Positions 54,066 to 61,031 of a stretch of DNA of 61,031 nucleotides are shown piece after piece. Below the pieces are notes generated by a model that was not told where the DNA came from, did not search any database, and worked only from the letters and a program-made list of their open reading frames with translations. This DNA comes from a virus, in IMG/VR virus record IMGVR_UViG_3300028384_000043, positions 1 through 61,031 of that record. One strand, written 5' to 3'. The position numbers and the translations under genes are program-made. How positions within the stretch are numbered: position 1 is the stretch's first letter; every line of letters starts with the position of its first letter.

Positions 54066-56505
54066 TCTCTAATAAATTCAAATCCCTTTCGTCGAAATGT
54101 TCTTTTATTAACTGTTCTCGAACATTATTGTCTATTTTCCAAGTTAATACAACCCCGCGTGGTATACCAGCGTTACGATCTTTACTAATACGTTTACGTG
54201 CTGTTTTAATATTTAATCGTGACATAGCTTTAGAGAAGTCCCTTTGTGACATTGTATTACGACTGTCTGTTAAGGTATCGTACACAACTTTAAAGTGAGC
54301 TAGTGGTATTATTGTTTCATTGCCAAGACTAGCTATCCATTCTTTTACATACCTTTGTGATGTGCTTACGCCACCAGCATCAAAAGTGTTTGTAAGAGGT
54401 ATATCTAACACATCTGTAAAGTACTCAAGGTTGCGTGTACGAATTGCGTTTGCAAATTCTTCAAGAATAGACATAGATACTTCTTTCATTTCTTTCTTCG
54501 CGTCATTCTCCAGCGCTGTGTGGGCCATACGTACGTCAACTTTAAATTTATTTAACACGCCTGCAAGAATATATAACTCAGGTTCTAGTGCATTTAAGTT
54601 TTCTAATAACTCTGGAAAAGCTTGTTCTATTTTTTGTTCTTGTCGTGGTGCTACGTTGTACCTTCTGTCACTGTCTTCAATCTTGACTGCGTCTGCTCTG
54701 TTTGTAAGAAAAATAAAGTTCGTGAAAGATGGCAGCTCGATCTGGTTTGTACGCATAGCTCTAATAGTTAAGTTAGGTTCTGTAATTTGATGTTTTAGTT
54801 TATCGGCCATTTTACCAACAGATCCTGAGTCAGCCATACGAAACTCATCAACTACTAGAAACAATGCAGTACGCATATATAAGTTGAATTGTTCTTCTAT
54901 ATTTTCTAAAGCTCTCATTGGTGTCTGCATTTCACCAAAGAGTGGTTTTAATATTTTGTGTACAAACAAACCTTTACCAGTGCCCGGTATGCCCGTAAAT
55001 ATCCATGCAGTCATTGTTTTCTTTCTATATTGGTATATGTAAGCCAACCAATTCATAAAGTGTTCAAACTCAGGTTTGCCATTACCAAGCGCATGCATCA
55101 TAAGTTTGTAGAAATTAGGTGCAATCTTTTGGATCTGAATGGCTTCACCGTACGATAACTCTTTTACGTTTTCTTCGCTACGTATCATGTATGGTGTACG
55201 TCTAAATAAATTTACTGAGTATGGAACGGTCTCCAGGTCAATACCTTTGTTACTGCTAGGATCGAATACGACACGAGCATCAGGAACAAAGTCCATGGCA
55301 GGGCGACCATGAGACTTAAGGAAATCATTAATAGAGCTTTTGCCCGTTGGTGTAAGGGGATACTCATCGTCAAATTGTTGTTTTGTTTCATCATACACTC
55401 CGTTGTAATAGGTATCTGTGAAAAAATCACGTAATACAATTGGTTTCTTTTTAGTTTCGTTATCTATCTTGTCTGCAAATATTTCAAAGATACTACGATA
55501 GAAATCTGGGTCTGCTTTTTCTATTTCCCATACAGGTTCACCTTTAAAGTTGTACATGTAATGTGGGTTGGTTAGTAAAAAGTAATAACCTCCGCTGTCA
55601 CCATTGTTTACATTACAGTTAACAAAAGGTTCGGACACGCGTGTGATCTGGATGGTCATCTTGTCTGGGTTTTGCAATACTTCGTGTGCTTCTCCAGCAA
55701 CGTTGACCGTAGTTACTTTACCTACTCTTTTAGGAAGGTTGTTTTTCTTCCTTAAATTGTCTTTAATCTGCAAACCAAGGGTGTGTACCTTTTCAGGATT
55801 GACACCAACCAAAGACGAGGAGATTTCAAGAACAGGCGAACCACGGTCAACCTTAATGAACCTACCTTTAGGGTAGGGATCTTCTACATTGTTAAACTTG
55901 GGAGTTGCAATGTAGATTAACTTACTGTTGTCAGCCACAGATGGGTCTAATATGTACGAAAGACTTTGACCATTAGCTGATAACTTAATTTGTTCTGCAA
56001 GAAATTCTGTTTTGTAATTAATCATACGAATAAAATCTTTTAGAGTCTTTGGATGTACAGGCATATCTAATAGAAAGAAAAGGTGTAGTGACACAGTATC
56101 TTTCTTAAAACCTAAAGACGCACTAGCCTGAGCGATATAACTTACATTATGAAATACTTCTGGAAGTTGTAAGACAATCTTATCGGCCAGTGCTTGTAGG
56201 TCTCCTGGATTAGATGTATGTAAACCGTCTACATCCAGCACTAACAGCTGCGTAGTTTTTGCACGTTCGGACATAAAAGCCCGGGGTTCGTTGTCCAGTG
56301 TTCGTTTTAACGAACCCTTGTGTAAACACGCACCTTTGTCAGCTTGTTTTGTTAGTAATGTATATAATTTGTTTAGTCCTTTTTTATCTACAGATATATC
56401 AAAATGTTCTGAACTAAAGTCTTTGACTAGTGGATATGGCTTGATGCCGTCTTTTGATATTTCTTTGGACAGGGGTTTTTTAGCGTTTAAAAACACAACT
56501 TCCAT
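54016..56505 (-). CDS. Primase-helicase (AEP-like plus SF3-type ATPase)
   Basis: 829 residues with an AAGGAGATTTAATT site. The N-terminal half has TTQLLVLDVDGLHTS (acidic pair at about 90-92) and DTVSLHLFFLLDMPVHPKTL, consistent with an archaeo-eukaryotic-type primase. The C-terminal half carries a P-loop GIPGTGKG at about 503-510, LVVDEFRMAD, and FTNFIFLTNRADA, as in DUF5906/SF3 helicases. It would synthesise primers and unwind DNA at the fork together with the polymerase encoded upstream. Confidence 0.82.
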   Translation of the reverse strand: MEVVFLNAKKPLSKEISKDGIKPYPLVKDFSSEHFDISVDKKGLNKLYTLLTKQADKGACLHKGSLKRTLDNEPRAFMSERAKTTQLLVLDVDGLHTSNPGDLQALADKIVLQLPEVFHNVSYIAQASASLGFKKDTVSLHLFFLLDMPVHPKTLKDFIRMINYKTEFLAEQIKLSANGQSLSYILDPSVADNSKLIYIATPKFNNVEDPYPKGRFIKVDRGSPVLEISSSLVGVNPEKVHTLGLQIKDNLRKKNNLPKRVGKVTTVNVAGEAHEVLQNPDKMTIQITRVSEPFVNCNVNNGDSGGYYFLLTNPHYMYNFKGEPVWEIEKADPDFYRSIFEIFADKIDNETKKKPIVLRDFFTDTYYNGVYDETKQQFDDEYPLTPTGKSSINDFLKSHGRPAMDFVPDARVVFDPSSNKGIDLETVPYSVNLFRRTPYMIRSEENVKELSYGEAIQIQKIAPNFYKLMMHALGNGKPEFEHFMNWLAYIYQYRKKTMTAWIFTGIPGTGKGLFVHKILKPLFGEMQTPMRALENIEEQFNLYMRTALFLVVDEFRMADSGSVGKMADKLKHQITEPNLTIRAMRTNQIELPSFTNFIFLTNRADAVKIEDSDRRYNVAPRQEQKIEQAFPELLENLNALEPELYILAGVLNKFKVDVRMAHTALENDAKKEMKEVSMSILEEFANAIRTRNLEYFTDVLDIPLTNTFDAGGVSTSQRYVKEWIASLGNETIIPLAHFKVVYDTLTDSRNTMSQRDFSKAMSRLNIKTARKRISKDRNAGIPRGVVLTWKIDNNVREQLIKEHFDERDLNLLENGESNITQTSRPNLNS

Positions 56506-56507
56506 AA

Positions 56508-56693
56508 TTAAATCTCCTTATCTAAGTATACTTCCTCTCTATCTATCCGTACAGATTTGTCTGCCTGGAACCCTAGTTTGCATTGGGTAGGTGATATATT
56601 AGTTACCGTTACAGTACAGATTACTCTTCCATCCTGTTGTACGACAACCTTGTCACCTTTCTTTCGAGTCAGTATTAAGTTTTTATTTGTCAT
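56508..56693 (-). CDS. csrA: CsrA-family RNA-binding regulator
   Basis: 61 residues: LILTRKKGDKVVV, then TVTVTNISPTQCKLGFQADK and VRIDREEVYLDKE align with CsrA from end to end, including the final DREEVYL that corresponds to HREEIY. CsrA binds GGA-containing hairpins in mRNA leaders and changes translation and stability of carbon, motility and biofilm genes. Here the gene is between polymerase and primase, overlapping the polymerase end by 11 bases. A GAGGGAGG lies 14 bases upstream of its ATG, so self-control by CsrA is possible. Confidence 0.9.
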   Translation of the reverse strand: MTNKNLILTRKKGDKVVVQQDGRVICTVTVTNISPTQCKLGFQADKSVRIDREEVYLDKEI

Positions 56694-58479
56694 ATACTTG
56701 GCTTACGCCTCCCTCAGCGTCGAGTGGTAAATCTTGACACCACTCTGGGGCTGTACGCATGATTTCTATAATTTTATCCATTGTAGCATCAGCATTGTAC
56801 TCTGAGCCAATAGCAATTATTTCGTCATGTACCTGCAAGACAATGTCTACTTCAGGTAATGCTTGTATCTCTAGCATCTGATCGGTGATGACCAGCCTAG
56901 CTAGTGCTTGTACGACATTTTCTGTTACGCGGGGACCGTGTGTACGGATCATTTCACGTTCAGTGTTGTATAAAAATTGACCAGCTTGGTAACGTAAGCT
57001 TGGATAGCTTAGTCGCATGCCATTTGGTAATTCTAGTGCGTGTCGTTGGATCGTAAGGGGCCCGTACTTTAGTCCGATACCACGTGGGTTAATCATCTGA
57101 AAGAGGGAATCTTTCATACCTGACCAGAGCCTTGGTATGTTTGGATACATGCCACGATACTGCATAACAATAGCTTGGGCTGTAGCATCTCCTACGTCCA
57201 CGGATGGGGAGCCAGTTTTTAGCGTTGCTTGGAACTTGTCGGCTCCCATACCGTACCCGAGACCGAGAATAGCTGTTTTACCTACGTATCTTTCTAGCTT
57301 GTCAGTTTTTGTAATCGTACGCCCATATATTTGTGAAGCAAACTCACAATACACATCGCGACCTGTAGCAAAAGCCTGAACTAGGTCATGTTCTTTAGCT
57401 AGCCATGCGAGCATACGTGCTTCAATATTAGACAAGTCAGCTATATAGAGCTTTTGTCCTTCAGGCGCCATCAGTGCCGTACGTAACTTTGAACCCCGGG
57501 GGAGGTTTTGTAAGTTAATTTTATCTGAGCCACCGAATCTGCCTGTGTGTGCGGCATAGTAACGCAGCGGAATACTGAACGTACCGTCAGGGTTGGTAGA
57601 ATCTATGAATCGTTGTGCTCTAGTTTCTTCGATACGAGACTTTACCATCTCCCTAGCATCCCATATGTTTTTATGTTCTGGATACATGTTGCACATCTGT
57701 ATGTAAGCGCTGTCGTTTTTACCGAACGCAGGTATTTGTTTGCCAGTAGTTGGGCTTTTCTTTGTAGGCACAGTTATACCTAGCGATTCTAGATGGTCTT
57801 TAAACTTTACTTGTGATGCCAGTACTTCTCGTGTAACGCCTGAGTCCTGGATTGCTTGTTCTGTGCGTGTTGTTATGTCATCTTTGTACGCTATCAGTGA
57901 TCCGCGGTCCAGCATAAGCTTTGGCTCTACAAACATACGTACAGTTAGATCTATAATCTGTAACTCTTTGTCTGGATAACCAGCGCTGTAGTTTTTGAAT
58001 AGTTCGTACGTCAAGTCGACGTCCTGGATACAATAACCGCCGATCTGTGCATCGAGCTCTGGGTCCAGGTCACGTACGCCTTTGGCATTTACAAGTTCTT
58101 CACCTTTACGTTTTGTTTCGTCGTTTGGAAACTCTCGTTTGCACGCATTAGCAAGGCTTGCGGACATGTTTGGATAGAGCCCACGGGACATGGCCGCAGT
58201 ATCATAATAAAAAGCAGGCCTGTAACCATAGTATTGTGTCAGTATGTAGGCATCAAACAAAGTGTTGTGGCATACAACAGCAGTCGCTGCCCAATTAATT
58301 TGTCCGAGTATTTCTGGTGTTTCTTCTTCGTTGTACCATTCGGTTGGTCCGTCTTCTACTTTGATACCAACACCCCATACTTTAAAGTCTGGATGGTTGA
58401 CATACTGTACGGTGCTCATTTTAGTGAGAGACAGTTGTACGTCGTAGTAAGTCTCAAAGTCTAAGTAAATTTTTTGCAT
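56683..58479 (-). CDS. Family A DNA polymerase with 3'-5' exonuclease
   Basis: 598 residues from the ATG at 58479 (GGAGTGGAT site; the upstream in-frame ATG lacks one). The exonuclease domain opens IYLDFETYYD (Asp7/Glu9), followed by the QDVDLTYELFK segment. The polymerase domain has IADLSNIEARMLAWLA (motif A), LGLGYGMGADKF (motif B) and LQVHDEI (motif C). No 5'-3' exonuclease. It is compact, like T7-type and marine podovirus polymerases. First large gene of the replication operon. Confidence 0.93.
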   Translation of the reverse strand: MQKIYLDFETYYDVQLSLTKMSTVQYVNHPDFKVWGVGIKVEDGPTEWYNEEETPEILGQINWAATAVVCHNTLFDAYILTQYYGYRPAFYYDTAAMSRGLYPNMSASLANACKREFPNDETKRKGEELVNAKGVRDLDPELDAQIGGYCIQDVDLTYELFKNYSAGYPDKELQIIDLTVRMFVEPKLMLDRGSLIAYKDDITTRTEQAIQDSGVTREVLASQVKFKDHLESLGITVPTKKSPTTGKQIPAFGKNDSAYIQMCNMYPEHKNIWDAREMVKSRIEETRAQRFIDSTNPDGTFSIPLRYYAAHTGRFGGSDKINLQNLPRGSKLRTALMAPEGQKLYIADLSNIEARMLAWLAKEHDLVQAFATGRDVYCEFASQIYGRTITKTDKLERYVGKTAILGLGYGMGADKFQATLKTGSPSVDVGDATAQAIVMQYRGMYPNIPRLWSGMKDSLFQMINPRGIGLKYGPLTIQRHALELPNGMRLSYPSLRYQAGQFLYNTEREMIRTHGPRVTENVVQALARLVITDQMLEIQALPEVDIVLQVHDEIIAIGSEYNADATMDKIIEIMRTAPEWCQDLPLDAEGGVSQVYDK

Positions 58480-58556
58480 ATCCACTCCCATGCTTTTTTA
58501 AGGTCAGCGTTAAGGCTTTCTAACATCATTGCTATATCATTCAACTCTTTCTTCAT
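58461..58556 (-). CDS. Tiny helical protein, 31 residues
   Basis: MKKELNDIAMMLESLNADLK then KAWEWICKKFT from a GGAGAAAAGAG-ATG. It overlaps the polymerase start (19 bases) and the next gene (20 bases), as often found for coupled phage genes. One amphipathic helix; function unknown. Confidence 0.45.
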   Translation of the reverse strand: MKKELNDIAMMLESLNADLKKAWEWICKKFT

Positions 58557-58725
58557 CTCTTTTCTCCAAAACTACAAACAAGTCGCAGTGGTTTTCTTTT
58601 GCTAAGTCCATATCGTTATAGCAATCTATATTCATGTCATGTAAAACATCTTGTAGATTATCTAACATTTCGTGATGGCCATTATTGGCATCATATATTT
58701 TTACCCAGTGTTGTGGTTTACTCAT
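58537..58725 (-). CDS. Small acidic protein, 62 residues
   Basis: MSKPQHWVKIYDANNGHHEM, then a His/Asp/Cys-rich middle and FVVLEKRDEERVE. Four-base overlap with the gene before it. His/Cys content could bind metal, but no motif is defined. Confidence 0.5.
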   Translation of the reverse strand: MSKPQHWVKIYDANNGHHEMLDNLQDVLHDMNIDCYNDMDLAKENHCDLFVVLEKRDEERVE

Positions 58726-58934
58726 AGTTCCTCCTTGAACTTATTCATTTTTGTACACCAGTCCTCATACTCGTTGCGTTTTGCACGTTCCCAGCCTATT
58801 TGTTTACTGGTATACATATTGTATGCAACAGAAATCTTTACATATTTCCATTGTATAAACGGCAAGTCTGCTGGATCGTTGTAAGTGTACGGATGTATAG
58901 GGTTACGTTTAACATAAACGTGGGTTGGGGGCAT
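58722..58934 (-). CDS. First gene of the replication operon, 70 residues
   Basis: MPPTHVYVKRNPIHPYTYND, then a charged aromatic helix with WERAKRNEYEDWCTKMNKF. No family recognised. It starts 100 bp from the divergent lone gene, so the gap probably also carries its promoter, though I see no clear minus-strand pair. Confidence 0.55.
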   Translation of the reverse strand: MPPTHVYVKRNPIHPYTYNDPADLPFIQWKYVKISVAYNMYTSKQIGWERAKRNEYEDWCTKMNKFKEEL

Positions 58935-58956
58935 CTAATTACTCCGTTAATTAAAC

Positions 58957-58985
58957 TTGACAAAATCCATTTCTGTCTTTATGAC
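58957..58985 (+). promoter_or_regulatory. Strong sigma-70-type promoter
   Basis: TTGACA, 17 bases, TATGAC, then ACTATAGAT; the start of transcription would fall close to 58992. It is the best -35 match seen in the genome and directs the lone plus-strand gene at 59033. A host-type promoter on a virion-like gene suggests early or constitutive expression. Confidence 0.78.
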
Positions 58986-58991
58986 TATAGA

Positions 58992-59013
58992 TATTACCTA
59001 ATAATGGGTAATA
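58992..59013. promoter_or_regulatory. Operator or leader hairpin
   Basis: TATTACC-(8)-GGTAATA is a perfect seven-base inverted repeat at the predicted transcription start of the lone gene. It could be a repressor site or a 5' stabilising hairpin. Confidence 0.5.
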
Positions 59014-59032
59014 ACACAAATGGAGAAACAAT

Positions 59033-59440
59033 ATGGCAACATATAAATCAGACATGGTTAGTGGTAATCAGTCATTCAAACCGTTCCCAAGCGGAGCTGT
59101 TGGCGTAAGATACGCTAAGTTTGAAGCTAGTACTGCATTAGCATTAAACGATGTTATTCAAATAGTTGACGTGTTCTCTGGTGAAACTGTGCATGATGTA
59201 ATTATCAAAACTGACGACCTAGATACAGGTACAGCATTAGTTCTCGACGTAGGTGACGGCTCAGACGCTGACTACTACATCGATGGTTCTACTGTTGGCC
59301 AAGGTGGTGGTACTGATGAGAAAGATGCTAATGTAGCACCAAAAGAATATTCAGCTGACGATACGATTGACGTTCTCGTACAAGTCGCACCTGGTGGTGG
59401 CGGTAAAGGTACTATAGAAGTCTGGGTATACGTATCCTAA
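59033..59440 (+). CDS. Lone plus-strand virion-type protein
   Basis: 135 residues behind AATGGAGAAACAAT. A beta-strand-rich pattern with VRYAKFEASTALALNDVIQI, TALVLDVGDGSDADYYIDGS, and a Gly-rich tail (QVAPGGGGKGTIEVWVYVS). VLDVGDG.D.DyyIDG is a recurrent motif in small marine phage virion (decoration-like) proteins. It is the only plus-strand gene in a minus-strand neighbourhood and has its own strong promoter. Confidence 0.65.
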   Translation: MATYKSDMVSGNQSFKPFPSGAVGVRYAKFEASTALALNDVIQIVDVFSGETVHDVIIKTDDLDTGTALVLDVGDGSDADYYIDGSTVGQGGGTDEKDANVAPKEYSADDTIDVLVQVAPGGGGKGTIEVWVYVS

Positions 59441-59481
59441 AAAACGCATAGCCCAAGCCGGGACACCGAATCTTGGGCTAT
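59441..59481 (-). terminator. Rho-independent terminator, minus strand
   Basis: On the minus strand ATAGCCCAAG and CTTGGGCTAT (59472-59481 with 59448-59457) form a ten-base stem, followed by GCGTTTTTT. Plus-strand reading has no U-tract, so it ends leftward transcription coming through the structured region, not the lone gene. Confidence 0.82.
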
Positions 59482-59883
59482 ACTGATGCCACTCCTTGGC
59501 ATGTTCAAAAGCGGGGGAACAATGTGCATTCTGGTCGCGAGCCAGCTAGACTATTTGATTACACACGCTAGTCATCACTATTTTGGTGCAACCCCCTATC
59601 CCGCAGGAAACTAAACTTTAAAAATTGAGATAACCGTTAGATCTGTGTAATTACTCACATACGAACCTAACAGTTACCTCTCGAGGTAATTACTCCCCGA
59701 TTTTAGTATCAAGTTATATCTTAGACTATGGGGTTTGATATAAACCCACGCGCGTAACTTCAAATGATACTAAAGCTAAATGACTCTCTATCTCCACACA
59801 CATTTGCTAGTAGGCGGCAAGTTTTAAACTAGTTATAGCGCGCTGTGCCTCAGTCGGGTGGCTCTTCCTCAAGAGAGTCAAAC
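59441..59883 (-). ncRNA. Candidate large structured RNA
   Basis: 443 bp with no credible gene and several stems. GCGGG/CCCGC (59511/59600) encloses CTGG/CCAG and GACTA/TAGTC. GTTAG/CTAAC (59636/59667) encloses TGTG/CACA. A hairpin spans 59674-59689. TTTAGTATCA/TGATACTAAA (59702/59765) encloses GGGTTT/AAACCC. TGACTCTCT/AGAGAGTCA (59781/59872) encloses CTAGT/ACTAG. On the minus strand the region ends in a terminator, so the likely RNA is transcribed leftward from the operon end or its own promoter. It fits none of tRNA, tmRNA, RNase P or hammerhead by eye. Confidence 0.5.
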
Positions 59884-60075
59884 TTAGTGCAGTACTGGAC
59901 CTTGCATATAGCCTTCTTCAACGAATTGTTCCCATTCGCCTTGGAAGCCACAAGCAAGTAGTATGCAAAGTTTTACATCATCTTCTGTTAGATGATGTTT
60001 TATAGATGTAGCTTCGATACCTATTTCCATAGCTTCTTCGCCTACATCCATCATGGCTGATTTAAGTCTACCCAT
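59884..60075 (-). CDS. Small hypothetical protein, 63 residues
   Basis: Start MGRLKSAMMDVGEEAMEIG chosen because AAGGAGCGAAT precedes it. The remainder is helical with LTEDDVKLCILLACGF and a Phe/Glu-rich end. Last gene of the leftward operon before the structured region. Function unknown. Confidence 0.6.
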   Translation of the reverse strand: MGRLKSAMMDVGEEAMEIGIEATSIKHHLTEDDVKLCILLACGFQGEWEQFVEEGYMQGPVLH

Positions 60076-60253
60076 ATTCGCTCCTTGGATAATACTCATT
60101 GAACTTCATTTCTGCTTGTTCAGGTGTGAGTATCTTTTCATTATACTGTTTACGTTCAAAGTTAACAGCATCTATCCAGCTGCTCATATTAGCTTCATAT
60201 GAGTAATCTGGGTTGTATTCCCATAGTTTTTCTTTCACAATTGCTTCCCCCAT
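60068..60253 (-). CDS. Small hypothetical protein, 61 residues
   Basis: Begins MGEAIVKEKLWEYNPDYSYE behind AGGAGATGACTG and contains ILTPEQAEMKFNEYYPR. Starts at the stop of the junction-spanning gene and overlaps the next by eight bases. Charged and aromatic, no recognised domain. Confidence 0.6.
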   Translation of the reverse strand: MGEAIVKEKLWEYNPDYSYEANMSSWIDAVNFERKQYNEKILTPEQAEMKFNEYYPRSEYG

Positions 60254-61031
60254 CAGTCATCTCCTAATAATTTATTAGTTAATATTACCTCATTCATCTG
60301 TTCTTTCAACTCGTTAGGTATAATCTGATCTGGTGTCATACGATTAGCTTGAGCTGGTTTCTTTTTAATTAACATACGTTGCATGTACTCATCAGGCACT
60401 AAATCTTTACCGCCAGGCCACTCATCAATAAATCTTTTAAGCGTTGTTATTTTGTCAATATATTCTTTAAAGGTTTCTACATCAGTATTTACCTTAATTT
60501 CTATTTCGCCTATCGGTGATAACTGTGCGCATAGTTCAGGATCCGTAACAATAATTGCCATGTTGCCTACGTTTGGTGCGTATTGTGTTTGGCCCCAACC
60601 TCTGTGGTATCTGATTGTAAGCTCAGTCGGTGCATAAAAAGGTTGTAAGTCTGTCAGTTTTACAGGAATATCACCTTCTACAAAGTTATCAGATGCTGGA
60701 CATATTTTACCTTCTGTGTATTCATCTTTGTACTCAGTGTGCCAGTTATGAATGTAAGTGCCATCTTCAGCTGTTGGTCTGTTTGGATTACAAATAAGAC
60801 CAAGCTCTGTTGATGTTGTAACAATATGTTCGCTTACTTTGTTATTGTGATTGTATGAATAACCATTAGTTACATATCTATTTCTGACAGCGTCTAACGT
60901 TTTAGCATGTGCCTCTTGTAGTTGGCACAGTACCGAGAACTGTGGATCGTTGTCCGTGATTCGATTTACAATAGTATCGATTGCACCTTGCACGTTATGT
61001 GCTTGACGGTACGCACTATACAATTGTTGTT
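60253..61031 (-). CDS. C-terminal part of the junction-spanning hypothetical protein
   Basis: Continues the gene begun at 154-1 (overlap 99 bp). This segment contains SEHIVTTSTELGLICN, LTIRYHRGWGQTQYAPN, IEIKVNTDVETFKEYI and ends EVILTNKLLGDD, resembling the end of the 218-residue protein at 1851-2507. Soluble, no catalytic motif recognised. Confidence 0.8.
   Translation of the reverse strand, partial: QQLYSAYRQAHNVQGAIDTIVNRITDNDPQFSVLCQLQEAHAKTLDAVRNRYVTNGYSYNHNNKVSEHIVTTSTELGLICNPNRPTAEDGTYIHNWHTEYKDEYTEGKICPASDNFVEGDIPVKLTDLQPFYAPTELTIRYHRGWGQTQYAPNVGNMAIIVTDPELCAQLSPIGEIEIKVNTDVETFKEYIDKITTLKRFIDEWPGGKDLVPDEYMQRMLIKKKPAQANRMTPDQIIPNELKEQMNEVILTNKLLGDD
60933..61031. repeat. Terminal 99-bp repeat marking a circular contig
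   Basis: Identical to bases 1-99. It lies inside one open gene that reads through without a break, so it is most likely an assembly overlap of a circular or circularly permuted genome rather than a biological terminal repeat. The unique length is about 60,932 bp. Confidence 0.9.

Noticed and set aside
52762-55876. Several 70-160 codon frames antisense to helicase and primase
   Set aside because: Cys/Ser/Leu-rich antisense shadows with no ribosome sites.
50109-58934. CRISPR arrays or anti-CRISPR operons in the replication region
   Set aside because: No spaced repeats and no helix-turn-helix gene beside small acidic genes. The Cas4-like nuclease stands with replication genes.
59441-59883. tRNA, tmRNA, RNase P or hammerhead in the structured region
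   Set aside because: No TTCGANNC arm, no CCA end, no RNase P core motifs. A CTGATG occurs near 59483 but the GAAA and stem pattern of a hammerhead is missing.

Overview
This window is a complete, circularly closed genome of a tailed double-stranded DNA phage. Bases 1-99 are repeated exactly at 60933-61031, so the unit is about 60,932 bp, and one minus-strand gene runs across the junction. Terminase, P22-type portal, scaffold, an N4-gp56-like capsid protein, ejection-type internal proteins and no recognisable tail tube point to a short-tailed (podovirus-like) phage. An outer-membrane CsgG pore, a T4-type lysozyme and holins point to a Gram-negative host, probably marine judging by the gene families. 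The host cannot be named from the sequence. No integrase, tRNA or phage RNA polymerase was found.

Layout: (1) 6054 leftward through the junction to about 59441 (minus strand) is an early-type operon of small proteins, membrane miniproteins and a MoxR ATPase/VWA-metallopeptidase pair, ending in about 440 bp of stem-loop-rich non-coding DNA with a minus-strand terminator. (2) 5278-6302 is a control region: a perfect parS-type palindrome in a field of GGTTCCAC half-sites, a duplicated upstream element, an AT-rich stretch and a DnaA box. (3) 6303-50050 (plus strand) is the late region: small terminase, sugar-nucleotide epimerase, a run of Lys-rich miniproteins, TerL, portal, scaffold, capsid, adaptors, ejection proteins, fibres, lysis genes, then a host-interaction block. 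(4) 58934 down to 50109 (minus strand) is replication: family A polymerase, CsrA, primase-helicase, a Cas4/RecB-like nuclease, an SNF2-like helicase and a VRR-NUC-like nuclease. (5) A lone plus-strand gene at 59033-59440 has its own strong promoter.

Two accessory systems stand out. The first is a collagen cassette. A giant Gly-X-Y fibre, with Lys in the Y position followed by Gly, is followed by two 2-oxoglutarate/Fe(II) dioxygenases and by one polypeptide joining three domains: a GT25 domain like animal collagen galactosyltransferase, a PLOD-type glucosyltransferase and a lysyl-hydroxylase domain. Together these could build Glc-Gal-hydroxylysine on the phage's own fibre. The GalE-like epimerase near the terminase could balance the UDP-Glc and UDP-Gal donors. 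The second is a membrane and signalling block downstream of the holins: CsgF, CsgG, a curlin-like repeat protein, a secreted FecR-domain protein, a cytidylyltransferase-like enzyme and a CHASE2 adenylate cyclase with intact catalytic residues. With the phage CsrA, this suggests interference with host cAMP and Csr regulation. These roles are inferred from sequence alone.
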